DNA of 64,000 nt from Viridibacterium silvisoli (GCF_036017035.1 NZ_JAYXHS010000001.1:1426001-1490000), one strand, 5' to 3'; positions 51,394-60,083 are shown, counted from the stretch's first letter. Numbers and translations: made by a program. The notes: generated by a model not told the origin, from the sequence alone.

Positions 51394-52536
51394 TCAGCGG
51401 GCGCGCTCGAAGGTCTCGGTGAACTTCAGCGGATCGGTCGTGCCGCGACGCGCATCGACGAGGTCGACGAGCTTGGCGTTGATGAGCATTGCCAGGTCGT
51501 CGTTCATGGTGTGCGAGCCCGAGCTGGACGTCTTGCTGAGTTTCTCCAGCAGAGGGCGCACGCCAGCGAGGTTCTGCGCCTCCACCAGTTGCACGGCCTC
51601 CGGTGTCATGGTCAGGCATTCGGTCGCAAGGTAGTAGGACTTGCCGTTGCGTGCCGGCAGCAGGGTCTGGCAGATGACGCCGCGCAATGCGTTGGCGAGC
51701 GACTGTGCCTGTGCATCGCTATTGCCGAGCAGGCGCAGCAGCTTCTGCAGGCCCAGCTCGGTCGAGCGCGCGTGCAGCGTGGCGAACACCAATGGACCGG
51801 ATTCGGACAAAGCCAAGGCTTCGCGTGCGGTTTCCGCGTCGCGGATCTCGCCGATGACGATGACATCCGGGCGCTCGCGCAGGGCATCGAGCGCGCCATG
51901 GTAGTAGCTCTCGACGTCACCATCTGCACCGACTTCGCGCTGGGTGATGATGCAGCGGCGTTGCGGGATGATGGTTTCGACCGGGTCCTCGATGGTGATG
52001 ATGTGGCCCGAGCGCGTCTTGTTGATCTCGTCGAGCAGCGAAGCGATCGTGGTCGATTTGCCCTGGCAGGTATCGCCGACGAACAGCACGAGGCCACTGG
52101 TGAGCTTGGCGAAATCCTGGATGCAGGGGCGTACGCCCAGCTCTTCGAGTGGAATCGGCTCGGTCGGGAAGCGGCGGATGACGCAGCCGAGGCGCGACTT
52201 GCCCTGGAAGGTGAAGCAATTGACGCGGATGCGCCCACTGGTCAGGTCCTTGGCGCGGTCGAACGCGCGGTCGGCGATGCGGTCGCGCCAGTTGGGCTCG
52301 ATGACCTGGAAGAACTCTTCAAGCTCTTCCTTGGTGATCGGGGTATCCGAAGCGGCGGCCAGGCGCTTGGGCTGGCGCAGCAAGACAGGGCTGTTCTGGT
52401 GGATGATCAGATCGCTGAACACGATGTTCGAACCCAGCAGAAACAGGATCTGTTCGACGAGCGTACCCATGAAGGGATAGTCGCCGACCTCGTCGTCAGA
52501 AAGTGTTTCTATCATCGTGTTCTGGATCGATTCCAT
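51394..52536 (-). CDS. PilT-like retraction ATPase (divergent, orphan)
   Basis: 380 aa. N-terminal GspE/PilT-N-like domain (about 15-140), then the ATPase core: Walker A reads VGDTCQGKSTT rather than the usual GxTGSGKST, Walker B VIVIGEIRDAETAREAL, and the histidine box ATLHARSTELGLQKLLRLL. The Asp box (ITIEDPVE) is intact. The odd Cys in the P-loop leaves the core GKS intact, so activity is likely. A typical pilU or yggS neighbour is absent. It could retract pili or belong to another T4P-like or secretion machine. The ATG at 52536 is chosen over a longer upstream frame. Confidence 0.85.
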   Translation of the reverse strand: MESIQNTMIETLSDDEVGDYPFMGTLVEQILFLLGSNIVFSDLIIHQNSPVLLRQPKRLAAASDTPITKEELEEFFQVIEPNWRDRIADRAFDRAKDLTSGRIRVNCFTFQGKSRLGCVIRRFPTEPIPLEELGVRPCIQDFAKLTSGLVLFVGDTCQGKSTTIASLLDEINKTRSGHIITIEDPVETIIPQRRCIITQREVGADGDVESYYHGALDALRERPDVIVIGEIRDAETAREALALSESGPLVFATLHARSTELGLQKLLRLLGNSDAQAQSLANALRGVICQTLLPARNGKSYYLATECLTMTPEAVQLVEAQNLAGVRPLLEKLSKTSSSGSHTMNDDLAMLINAKLVDLVDARRGTTDPLKFTETFERAR

Positions 52537-52653
52537 GCTGGTCCCCGGTAGTGTTCGCGTCGATTGTAGGGCAAACGACGAGGGCCGTTCATGCCGCAGG
52601 TCCGGCATTTGTGCCCCTTTTCCGGGGATCGTTAATTATTTGCGCTGCAGCAC

Positions 52654-53511
52654 TCAGCGCCGCGACAACCACACGCCAAAGCCGGCGATTGCCATGCCGA
52701 TCAGCGCCAGTGCCTGCAACGATTCCCGGAACAGCAGCCAGGCGAGCAGGGCCGTTACGGCAGGCGTGAGATAGAACAGACTGGTGACGCGCACGGCTGT
52801 GCCGCGGCGGATGAGGATGTTGAGTACGCTGATGGCGGTGACCGACAGCATCAGCACGGCCCACAACCAGGCGAAGACGAATTGACCGCTCCAGTCGATA
52901 TGCAGGCTCTCGCTGGCGGCCGCGACAGGCAGGGTCAGCAGAAGGCTGGCACTGAACTGGATGACGGCGCCGGTGCGCAAGTCGAAACTCGGGCAGAAGC
53001 GCTTCTGGTAGACCGTGCCGAGCGTGATCCCGACCAGGGCTGCGAGAGCCGGCCAGAGTGCGTTGAGCGACCAGGCGTTCGATAGCCCGGGCGCTCGGCT
53101 GTACAGCACGACCAGCACGGTGCCGGCGAAGCCCAGTGCCAGCCCTGCCCACTGCGCAGGGGTCACCTTCTCGCGCAGGAACCAGCCTGCGACCAGCGCC
53201 GTGACGATGGGCTGCAGGCCGACGATCAGTGCGGTGAGCCCCGCAGGCAGGCCCTGGTGGATGGCCATGAACACGCCGCCGAGATAGGTCGCCTGGATCA
53301 GGACGCCCGCAACGGCGATGTGCACGACGCCGCGGCGATTGTCCGGCCAGGGTGCGCGGAAGACGCGCGTAGCCACCAGCATCACGGCGATGACGAGCAC
53401 GTAGCGCGCGCAGAGGAAAGTCAGCGGTTCGGCAAACGGCAGACCCAGTTTGGCGCTGATGAAGCCGGTGCTCCACAGGAAGACGAAGACCGGGGCGAGC
53501 AGTTGATCCAT
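52654..53511 (-). CDS. EamA-family (DMT) transporter
   Basis: 285 aa with ten predicted helices in two EamA halves (FVFLWSTGFISAKLGLPFA..., and WPALAALVGITLGTVYQK... with LFYLTPAVTALLAWLLFRESLQ). Ligand unknown; the family exports amino acids and metabolites. The ATG at 53511 is used; the upstream frame is a shadow of the neighbouring gene. It is 23 bp behind a second EamA gene and may be cotranscribed; the two could form a heteromeric or paralogous exporter pair. Confidence 0.85.
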   Translation of the reverse strand: MDQLLAPVFVFLWSTGFISAKLGLPFAEPLTFLCARYVLVIAVMLVATRVFRAPWPDNRRGVVHIAVAGVLIQATYLGGVFMAIHQGLPAGLTALIVGLQPIVTALVAGWFLREKVTPAQWAGLALGFAGTVLVVLYSRAPGLSNAWSLNALWPALAALVGITLGTVYQKRFCPSFDLRTGAVIQFSASLLLTLPVAAASESLHIDWSGQFVFAWLWAVLMLSVTAISVLNILIRRGTAVRVTSLFYLTPAVTALLAWLLFRESLQALALIGMAIAGFGVWLSRR

Positions 53512-53534
53512 TACGATTCCTTCATGCGCCGGCT

Positions 53535-54440
53535 TCAGGCACTCACCAGCGCGATCACGCCGATGGCGATGCACACCGCTCCGCACAGGCGCATGCCCGC
53601 ATTGCGCTCGCCGAGCAGGCGACCGCCGAACAACGAGGCGAACAGCATCGACAACTCGCGTGCCGGCGCCACCTGCGACAGCGGTGCCATCGTCGCCGCG
53701 AACAGCACCAGCACGTACGAGACCGGCGCTATGGCGCCAATGAGCAGGGCGGGTTTCCACGACTGCCTGAGTTGTGCGCCGATGTCAGGCCGTTCGTGTC
53801 GATACTGGATCAACAGGATGACGATCAGCAGCGGCATGCGCGTGAGATTGCCCAGGTACTCGATCACGATAGGCGAGACGCCGGCGTGCTTCACGGCATA
53901 GCCATCGATCAGCGTGTAGGCGGCGATGAACAGCCCGGTGACTACGCCGTAGAACACCCCGGCGCGCAGTGCTGCGTGTGCCTTGTGCGATTGATCCTTG
54001 CTACGTAAAGCGCGGACCAGTTCCGGCCCGCCAGCGATCAGCAGGATGCCGCCCACGATGGTCAGCACGCCCAGCCAACCGATGAGGCGCAGCGACTCGC
54101 CGAAAAAGCCTGTTGCAACCAGCGCCGTCAGCAGCGGACCCGAGCCGCGCGCCAGCGGATAGACAACCGACAGATCACCAAAGCGATAGCCGCGCAGCAG
54201 GCAGCCGAAGTACGCGAGGTGGATCGCACCACTGGCGACGATGAGGCTCCACTGCAGCAGGCCGAGCTGGTCGGCTTGCTGCCAGACGAACCACAGGCCG
54301 ACTGGCGCCCAGACGATGGCCATCGCGATCGACATCGTCAATGTAAAAAGCATATCGCCGCCCGATTTCTTGGCGACGAGATTCCAGCTTGCGTGGATGA
54401 GGGCGGCGAGGAGGACGAGGCTGAGGGGGAGGGCGGACAT
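53535..54440 (-). CDS. EamA-family (DMT) transporter, second copy
   Basis: 301 aa, ten hydrophobic segments. First EamA half starts LSLVLLAALIHASWNLVAKKSGGD, second half contains VFYGVVTGLFIAAYTLIDGYAVKHAG. It is related to, but clearly distinct from, the 52654-53511 protein, so it is not a recent duplication. The ATG at 54440 is preferred to one 12 residues upstream. Substrate unknown. Confidence 0.85.
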   Translation of the reverse strand: MSALPLSLVLLAALIHASWNLVAKKSGGDMLFTLTMSIAMAIVWAPVGLWFVWQQADQLGLLQWSLIVASGAIHLAYFGCLLRGYRFGDLSVVYPLARGSGPLLTALVATGFFGESLRLIGWLGVLTIVGGILLIAGGPELVRALRSKDQSHKAHAALRAGVFYGVVTGLFIAAYTLIDGYAVKHAGVSPIVIEYLGNLTRMPLLIVILLIQYRHERPDIGAQLRQSWKPALLIGAIAPVSYVLVLFAATMAPLSQVAPARELSMLFASLFGGRLLGERNAGMRLCGAVCIAIGVIALVSA

Positions 54441-54545
54441 ACGGTGCCGGAGGCGGGTGGAGCGGGGCCCGATCAAGCAAGGCCCCGTACTGCGGATTTC
54501 AAGACTGGAGCGTGGGCCCGCAAGGGCGCCGCGCTGCCAATTACC

Positions 54546-55154
54546 CTAGAGCCATTGCTTCAGGAATGCCGTGCCGTGCGCCGTGAAGAACCAGCCCAGT
54601 ACGATGCAGTTCAGTACGACAGTGACCCAGAACGCTGTCTGGAAACTCTGCTTGCTCGTCTTGTGACGTAACCACTTCTGAGCGAGCAGGCCTCCTGGCC
54701 AGCCGCCGAGCAGGTCGAAGAAATGCAGCGTCATCTCTGGCGTGCGCCGCTTGCCAGTGCGCGCTGCGTGTTTGTCGAACGCATAAGTCGCAAAGGAGAG
54801 AACGCTCTCGAACAGGTAGATGGCCAGCACCATGACGGGCAGATGCCCCTTGGCGGTCACCCCGGCGAGCATCGTCAGGAAAAACATGGGCAGCCAGCTG
54901 AGCAGATTGCCCGAGCGTGTGCCGCCTTCCTGAGCGTATGACTCGGCTGCAAACATCACCTTGCTTGCGTGCAGACGCCGTTTCTTTTGCTCCGCAGCCA
55001 CTTCATAAGTGACTCGCGCTCCATCGGCCGGCCGGCGGTCGGCTTTGTAGAAAGCGCTGTAGTGAACAAACAGCTTGTCGCCACCTGTGTCAGGCACGAT
55101 GAAGCCGAAGCCCCGGTTGTCATTCCATCCCGAGATAGTGCCTTGTGCGCGCAT
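54546..55154 (-). CDS. Cold-shock domain plus DUF1294 membrane protein
   Basis: 202 aa. The N-terminal cold-shock fold (residues 1-65) has both RNA motifs: NRGFGFI and KLFVHYSAF. A DUF1294 membrane part follows with helices around 88-105, 110-125 and 178-195; the DUF1294 signature is SFATYAFDKHAARTGKRRTPEMTLHFFDLLGGWPGGLLAQ. It tethers an RNA-binding module to the inner membrane; the role is unknown. It is 7 bp downstream of yebC. Confidence 0.9.
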   Translation of the reverse strand: MRAQGTISGWNDNRGFGFIVPDTGGDKLFVHYSAFYKADRRPADGARVTYEVAAEQKKRRLHASKVMFAAESYAQEGGTRSGNLLSWLPMFFLTMLAGVTAKGHLPVMVLAIYLFESVLSFATYAFDKHAARTGKRRTPEMTLHFFDLLGGWPGGLLAQKWLRHKTSKQSFQTAFWVTVVLNCIVLGWFFTAHGTAFLKQWL

Positions 55155-55161
55155 CGATCGG

Positions 55162-55884
55162 TCAGCCCATCACCGCCGAGGTATATACGTCCTGCACATC
55201 ATCCAGCTCATCGAGCATGTCGAGCAGTTTCTGCATGCGCACGGCATCGTCGCCGGCGAGTTCGGATTCGTTCAACGGCTTCATCGTGACTTCACCGAAT
55301 TCGGCCTTGAAGCCGGCCTTCTCGAGCGCCTCTTTCACGGCCGTGAATTCCCACGGGCCGGTGAGGACTTCGAGCGAACCATCTTCATTTGTCGTGACGT
55401 CTTCGGCGCCGGCTTCGAGCGCGGCTTCCATCAGCGCGTCTTCATTCGTGCCGGGTGCGAACATCAGCTGGCCGCAATGCTTGAACTGGAAGGCCACGCT
55501 ACCGTCGGTGCCCAGGGCGCCGCCGCATTTGGAGAACGCGTGGCGTACGTCGGCGACGGTGCGCACCTTGTTGTCGGTGAGGCAGTCGACGATCACTGCC
55601 GCGCCGCCGACACCGTAGCCTTCGTAGCGCGCTTCTTCATACGACACGCCTTCGAGCTCGCCGGTACCGCGCTTGATGGCGCGTTCGAGATTGTCGCCGG
55701 GCATGTTCTCGGCCTTGGCCTTGTCGATGGCCAGGCGCAGACGCGGATTGAAGTTCGGATCGCCGCCGCCCATGCGCGCTGCGACGGTCACTTCCTTGAT
55801 GAGTTTGGTGAAGGCCTTGCCCCGCTTGGCGTCCTGACGACCCTTGCGATGCTGGATATTGGCCCATTTCGAATGACCAGCCAT
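55162..55884 (-). CDS. yebC: YebC/PmpR family protein
   Basis: 240 aa, full length. AGHSKWANIQHRKGRQDAKRGK and the DNPRLRLAIDKAKAENMPGDNLERAIKRGTGE-type block (FNPRLRLAIDKAK) are the family hallmark. YebC was described as a DNA-binding regulator and more recently as a translation factor relieving ribosome stalling at proline stretches; the sequence does not settle that. First gene of a two-gene unit with the cold-shock/DUF1294 gene. Confidence 0.96.
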   Translation of the reverse strand: MAGHSKWANIQHRKGRQDAKRGKAFTKLIKEVTVAARMGGGDPNFNPRLRLAIDKAKAENMPGDNLERAIKRGTGELEGVSYEEARYEGYGVGGAAVIVDCLTDNKVRTVADVRHAFSKCGGALGTDGSVAFQFKHCGQLMFAPGTNEDALMEAALEAGAEDVTTNEDGSLEVLTGPWEFTAVKEALEKAGFKAEFGEVTMKPLNESELAGDDAVRMQKLLDMLDELDDVQDVYTSAVMG

Positions 55885-56044
55885 GCGACGTTCCTGGATA
55901 TTGGTGAGTGGATGCTTGCGGCAGACAAGCGCGAGGCCGCGCCGCAGAGGTCGGAATTATACAACCGCTGATCCTGCCGACGCCCGCCGCAGCGGGTATG
56001 CACTGTTAGATTGCGTCGCATCAAACGTGCACGGGAAATACGAA

Positions 56045-56659
56045 ATGAAACAGCTGTTTGCAGCATTCCTGATGATGCTGGCGTGGCCAGTCCTGGCGCA
56101 GAACATGGCTTTCAATGGCTGTACTGACGCCAAGGGCAAGCCGGTTGCCGCGCTGGCCGATGACAAGCTGCAGGCGGTCGCGCAATACGGTCTGGCCGAC
56201 GGGCAGCCGGTCATCCGTTACAACCCGCAGCTCCTGCCGCGCCTGTTGCTGGAGACGCGCCTGTTCGTCTATGCGCACGAATGCGGCCGTCAGTACCTCG
56301 GGTTTCCGGCGACGGGCGACCGTACGGCAGTGCAGGCCCGCCAGGCCGATTGCTGGGCTTACGACACCTTGAAGCGTTCTGCACTGTCGAGTGCCCCCGT
56401 GCTGGCCGCGGTTGAGGACGACCTGAACATGGTGGCCGAAGATTGGGCGGTGCTGCCCGGCCCCGCGCGCGAGGTCAAACTGGCAAGTTGCGGTGGTGCG
56501 CCGGCGGCAACCAAGGGCTCCCTGGCATTGCCATCCGGCCCCGCGCGTTCCAAGTGGGATCAATGCCAGCAATCCTGCGGCGCGAAGCTGCGCAGTTGTG
56601 GCCGCAGCGAGACCTGCCAGATCGCGTTCAACCAGTGCAGCGTGGCGTGCGGGCAGTGA
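56045..56659 (+). CDS. Exported Cys-rich protein of unknown function
   Basis: 204 aa from the ATG at 56045. Signal peptide (LFAAFLMMLAWPVLAQ). The mature protein holds VYAHECGRQYLGF, which has an H-E-C rather than an HExxH pattern, and a Cys-rich end (KWDQCQQSCGAKLRSCGRSETCQIAFNQCSVACGQ) with seven Cys, likely disulfide-bonded in the periplasm. I do not recognise a family. A strong terminator follows. Confidence 0.65.
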   Translation: MKQLFAAFLMMLAWPVLAQNMAFNGCTDAKGKPVAALADDKLQAVAQYGLADGQPVIRYNPQLLPRLLLETRLFVYAHECGRQYLGFPATGDRTAVQARQADCWAYDTLKRSALSSAPVLAAVEDDLNMVAEDWAVLPGPAREVKLASCGGAPAATKGSLALPSGPARSKWDQCQQSCGAKLRSCGRSETCQIAFNQCSVACGQ

Positions 56660-56683
56660 GCCGGGAGCTGACGCGCAGGACGA

Positions 56684-56706
56684 AGCGGGCCGCGGCCCGC
56701 TTTTTT
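56684..56706 (+). terminator. Rho-independent terminator after the Cys-rich gene
   Basis: AGCGGGCCGCGGCCCGCT is an 18-bp palindrome directly followed by a T-run (56701-56706). It lies 24 bp after the stop of the preceding gene. Confidence 0.9.
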
Positions 56707-56800
56707 ACGCCCGCGCGCAGGCCATGCCGGGCCATCTCGCGGTATAAGTCCCGATATTGATCCGTACGCAGATTCACTCTTCTTCCTTACCGGAGTTCGC

Positions 56801-58327
56801 ATGTCTGATCCTCTCATCGTTGCCCGCGCGGGCGAGATCGACCTTGGCCTGCTGCCGCAATTTGCCAATCGTCACGGCCTGATCGCCGGCGCCACCGGCA
56901 CGGGCAAGACCGTCACCCTGCAGCGCCTGGCTGAATCCTTCTCGCGCATCGGTGTGCCGGTGTTCATGGCTGACGTAAAGGGCGACCTTTCCGGCCTGGC
57001 GGTCGAGGGCAAGCTCTCTTCGAAGCTGCAGGAGCGCCTCGATCAGCTCGGCATCAAGGACTGGGACGCGGTGAAATACCCGGCGACGCTGTGGGACGTA
57101 TTCGGCGAGGCCGGCCACCCTGTGCGCGCCACGATCTCCGATATGGGGCCGCTGCTCATTGCACGCCTGCTGAGTCTCAACGAGACGCAGGCCGGTGTGC
57201 TGCAGATCATCTTCAAGGTTGCGGATGACAATGGCCTGTTGCTGCTGGACCTGAAGGATCTGCGCGCCATGGTGCAGTTCGTCGGCGAGCATGCGAAGGA
57301 GCTGACCACGCAGTACGGCAACGTCTCCGCGGCCAGCGTCGGGGCGATCCAGCGCGGCTTGCTGGCGCTTGAGCAACAAGGGGGCGACAAGTTCTTCGGC
57401 GAGCCGATGCTCAACATCGCCGACCTGATGCAGACCGATGCGCAGGGCCTCGGTGTGATCAACATCCTTGCCGCCGACAAGCTCTACAACTCGCCCAAGC
57501 TCTACGCGACCTTCCTGCTGTGGCTGCTTTCCGAGCTGTTCGAGCAGCTGCCGGAAGCCGGCGATCTGGAAAAGCCGAAGCTGGTGTTCTTCTTCGACGA
57601 AGCGCATTTGCTGTTCAACGATGCGCCGGCAGCGCTGCTGGAGAAAATCGAACAGGTCGTGCGCCTGATCCGCTCCAAGGGCGTGGGCATCTACTTCGTT
57701 ACGCAAAACCCGATTGACATACCCGATACGGTGCTGGGCCAACTCGGCAATCGTGTGCAGCACGCCTTGCGCGCCTTCTCGCCGCGCGACCAGAAGGCCG
57801 TGAAGGTGGCAGCGGAAACCATGCGTGCGAATCCGAAGTTCAACTGCGAGGCGGTGATCACCGAACTGGGCGTCGGCGAGGCGTTGATCTCCTTCCTGGA
57901 TGCCAAGGGCTCGCCGAGCATCGTCGAGCGCGCCTTCGTCATGCCGCCTTTCTCGCGCATCGGCCCGCTGAATGCAGACGAGCGCAATGGCGTCATCAAT
58001 GCTTCGCTGGTGTATGGCACCTACGAAGAAGCGCTCGACCGCGAATCGGCCTACGAGAAGCTCAAGGCTGGCGCCGGCACACCCAGCCCGACGACGACGG
58101 TGACGCCCACTGGCGCGCAACCGGAAGAAAGCGGTGGCGGCATCTTCGGTGGCACGCTGGGCGGCATCCTCTTCGGCAAGACCGGCCCGCGCGGCGGCCA
58201 GCATGACGGTCTGGCGCAGATTGCCGCCAAGACCGTAGTGCGCACCATGGGCTCGGAAGTCGGCCGCCAGATCATCCGCGGCGTGCTCGGCTCCATCCTC
58301 GGCGGCCGTAGCAGCGGCAAGCGCTGA
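56801..58327 (+). CDS. HerA-like P-loop ATPase (DUF853/YjgR family)
   Basis: 508 aa. Walker A GATGTGKT at 30-37, then ADVKGDLSGLAV (a DUF853 hallmark), Walker B KLVFFFDEAHLLF near residue 265, sensor YFVTQNPIDIPD and arginine-finger-like RVQHALRAFSPRDQKAV. A Gly-rich end (GGGIFGGTLGGILFG) follows a Thr/Pro linker. Hexameric DNA-translocase-like motor of the HerA/FtsK branch; its cellular role is unknown. No nurA-like gene is adjacent. Starts 94 bp after the terminator. Confidence 0.93.
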   Translation: MSDPLIVARAGEIDLGLLPQFANRHGLIAGATGTGKTVTLQRLAESFSRIGVPVFMADVKGDLSGLAVEGKLSSKLQERLDQLGIKDWDAVKYPATLWDVFGEAGHPVRATISDMGPLLIARLLSLNETQAGVLQIIFKVADDNGLLLLDLKDLRAMVQFVGEHAKELTTQYGNVSAASVGAIQRGLLALEQQGGDKFFGEPMLNIADLMQTDAQGLGVINILAADKLYNSPKLYATFLLWLLSELFEQLPEAGDLEKPKLVFFFDEAHLLFNDAPAALLEKIEQVVRLIRSKGVGIYFVTQNPIDIPDTVLGQLGNRVQHALRAFSPRDQKAVKVAAETMRANPKFNCEAVITELGVGEALISFLDAKGSPSIVERAFVMPPFSRIGPLNADERNGVINASLVYGTYEEALDRESAYEKLKAGAGTPSPTTTVTPTGAQPEESGGGIFGGTLGGILFGKTGPRGGQHDGLAQIAAKTVVRTMGSEVGRQIIRGVLGSILGGRSSGKR

Positions 58328-58340
58328 CCGGGCGGGGTAG

Positions 58341-58440
58341 GGTGGAGCTCCCTCCGGAGGCTCCGCCAGCCGCCGGGAGGCGGCACTACCCAACGCTCGC
58401 ATCAGTCCTGACCCGGCGGAACCTCCTGTGGAGCTCCACC
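58341..58440. repeat. GGTGGAGCTCC inverted repeat
   Basis: GGTGGAGCTCC (58341-58351) and GGAGCTCCACC (58430-58440) are perfect 11-mers; between them CTCCGGAGG and GCCGCCGGGAGGCGGC form smaller hairpins. It lies 13 bp after the HerA-like stop in the 465-bp gap 58328-58792. Nothing else but the Fur-like site is recognised in the gap. Confidence 0.6.
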
Positions 58441-58516
58441 GTGCGACTCCGTGACGCCTCTCCGGCGGCAATTCCTGGCTCGCAACTACCTTCGCGATAT
58501 TTGTTTGACGACGCAG

Positions 58517-58542
58517 TTGCAAACAAGAATGATTCGCATGTA
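58517..58542. promoter_or_regulatory. Candidate Fur box upstream of the hemP unit
   Basis: GCAAACAAGAATGATTCGCATG contains AATGATTCGCAT, close to the NATAAT-type hexamer tandem of Fur sites; the same AATGATTCGC string occurs in the site at 61544-61574. It is about 250 bp before the 58793 start, a long but possible leader distance. Iron repression is inferred. Confidence 0.6.
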
Positions 58543-58792
58543 CCATTTGTTCAGTTCGGATGGCGGGCTGAGCAAGCCCACTGCCTGAGCGGCAGGTCTG
58601 ACGGTGTCTGTGCTCCTCACTGGTGCTGTCAGGCATGTTGGTTCGCTCCAAGCGGGCCGGGGATATTTCTGCAAGCCAGTGCGCGTCCGCGTGTGCAAGC
58701 CAGCATTTTTTTGAATCGAACATGCGGTGCATGCCCCGTCCGGTTGCCCTGAAGGCAAGCCGCTCGTGCTTCCCGCACACGGGGTACATGCC

Positions 58793-59074
58793 ATGAATAT
58801 CGATCCTGAAATCGCGCAGACACGCCCAGCCGTGCTGATCGCCTCGGTCATGCATCTGCTGACCTGCAGCGCCCTGCATGGCGTCTCCATCGCCAAGAGC
58901 CGCTCCCTGTCCCAATATATGGCTGCGCTGGCCGCGGGCCCGGACATCGATCCACTGCTGCGTCGGGCCTGTAACGAACTGATGGCGGCCTGGTATCAGC
59001 AGGCGGTGGAGCTCTCGAACGAGCAGATTTTCGACGATGCTGGCGAGCCATCGTCCAGCACCGCACTGCACTGA
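58793..59074 (+). CDS. Small protein cotranscribed with hemP
   Basis: 93 aa, probably cytosolic and helical. No Cys-rich motif beyond CSALHG and RRACNEL. It ends 8 bp before hemP and lies downstream of a Fur-like site, so it is probably an iron-responsive partner in hemin uptake. The sequence (VMHLLTCSALHGVSIAKSR) is not a family that I recognise. ATG at 58793 is preferred over an ATG 22 codons upstream. Confidence 0.6.
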   Translation: MNIDPEIAQTRPAVLIASVMHLLTCSALHGVSIAKSRSLSQYMAALAAGPDIDPLLRRACNELMAAWYQQAVELSNEQIFDDAGEPSSSTALH

Positions 59075-59082
59075 GAACTGCC

Positions 59083-59283
59083 ATGAATACGCAGGGTCTC
59101 GACAAATCCTCACTTATCCCGCAAACTACGCCCCCTTCGCCACTCCCTCAGCATCAGGATTCGCTGCGTGTGGTGACGAGCAGTGAGCTTTTGCGGGGTC
59201 AGGTCTGCGTCAACATCGAACATGCTGGCGCCCTCTATACGTTGCGTGCAACACGCAGCGGCAAGCTGATCCTGACCAAGTAA
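59083..59283 (+). CDS. hemP: Hemin uptake protein HemP
   Basis: 66 aa. A Pro/Gln-rich N-terminus is followed by the HemP core VVTSSELLRGQVCVNIEHAG with ALYTLRATRSGKLILTK, the family signature for a small protein tied to heme-iron uptake, often Fur-repressed. It starts 8 bp after the 58793-59074 gene. No heme-receptor gene is in the window. Its in-frame stop (59281-59283) is followed by a further open stretch in the same frame. Confidence 0.93.
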   Translation: MNTQGLDKSSLIPQTTPPSPLPQHQDSLRVVTSSELLRGQVCVNIEHAGALYTLRATRSGKLILTK

Positions 59284-59442
59284 GCAGAACTGAAACAAGT
59301 AGTTAGCAGCAAGTGTAGTAACTGCCAACTGATCATCAATTCCGGTGGTCAGCGCTTCGTGAGCAAAGCATCAGCCCACGAATTCATCAACACCATGAAA
59401 GAAGAAACATGTCTCGTTATACAGGCCCACGCCTTAAAGTGA
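59284..59442 (+). other. Unexplained open frame after hemP
   Basis: In the hemP frame, directly after its TAA, 52 sense codons run to the TGA at 59440. The peptide has a CxxC (KCSNCQLIINSGGQRF) and ends in SKASAHEFINTMKEE before overlapping rpsD. No ATG or strong start is visible (only CTG at 59290). Its lower GC and codon style resemble rpsD. It may be a chance frame or a leader of rpsD. Confidence 0.25.
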
Positions 59443-60020
59443 TGCGCGCCCTTGGCGTCGAATTGCCAGGTCTTTCCCGCAAGAGCATCGAAAACCGCCC
59501 AAATCCTCCAGGCCAGCACGGCGCACGTCCACGTCGCGTTTCTGGCTTCGGCGCACAACTGCGCGAAAAGCAAAAACTGCGTTTCAACTACGGTCTGGGC
59601 GAAAAGCAAATGCGTCGCCTGATGGCTGATGCAAAGGCCGCCCGTGGCAACGCCGGTGAGAAGCTGGCCGAGCTGCTCGAGCGCCGTCTCGACAACGTCG
59701 TTTTCCGCGCTGGTTTCGCACCGACCATCCCGTCGGCACGTCAGCTGGTCAACCACAACCACTTCCTGGTCAACGGCAAGCGCGTGAACATTCCGTCGTA
59801 CCGTGTGCGTCCAGGTGATGTGGTCTCGTTGGCACGTCCTGCCAAGGTTCTGGACATCATCAAGTTCAGCATGGAAGAGCCATCGCTGACGCGTCCAGAG
59901 TGGCTGAGCTGGGACGCAGCTGCCAGCACGGCAACCGTTGCGCACCTGCCAGCACTGTCTGACCTGCCTTTCCCGATCGAAATGCAGCTGGTCGTCGAAT
60001 ACTACGCACAGCGTATGTAA
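59409..60020 (+). CDS. rpsD: Ribosomal protein S4 paralogue, cysteine-free
   Basis: 203 aa S4 protein with N-terminal RNA-binding region (MSRYTGPRLKVMRALGV) and the S4 domain (RLDNVVFRAGFAPTIPSARQLVNHNHFLVNGKRVNIPSYRV). It contains no cysteine at all, so lacks the zinc-binding motif of the usual bacterial S4. It stands alone, outside the alpha operon in which the main rpsD lies, next to iron-regulated genes. CGT and CCA codons are frequent, as in highly expressed genes. Whether it replaces a zinc-bearing S4 under zinc or iron stress cannot be told here. A strong terminator follows. Confidence 0.93.
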   Translation: MSRYTGPRLKVMRALGVELPGLSRKSIENRPNPPGQHGARPRRVSGFGAQLREKQKLRFNYGLGEKQMRRLMADAKAARGNAGEKLAELLERRLDNVVFRAGFAPTIPSARQLVNHNHFLVNGKRVNIPSYRVRPGDVVSLARPAKVLDIIKFSMEEPSLTRPEWLSWDAAASTATVAHLPALSDLPFPIEMQLVVEYYAQRM

Positions 60021-60044
60021 TCCGCATCGTAGTCGGCATCATGG

Positions 60045-60076
60045 AAAAGCCCCTGTCCGCAAGGACAGGGGCTTTT
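60045..60076 (+). terminator. Rho-independent terminator of rpsD
   Basis: AAAAGCCCCTGTCC and GGACAGGGGCTTTTT form a 14-bp stem with GCAA loop and a T-run, starting 24 bp after the stop. The A-run on the left lets it act on the other strand. Confidence 0.95.
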
Positions 60077-60083
60077 TCTTTGG

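Noticed and set aside
56774..59113. 779-codon open frame on the minus strand
   Set aside because: It runs antisense to the HerA-like gene, the 58793 gene and part of hemP. Composition is His/Arg/Ala-rich, a typical shadow.
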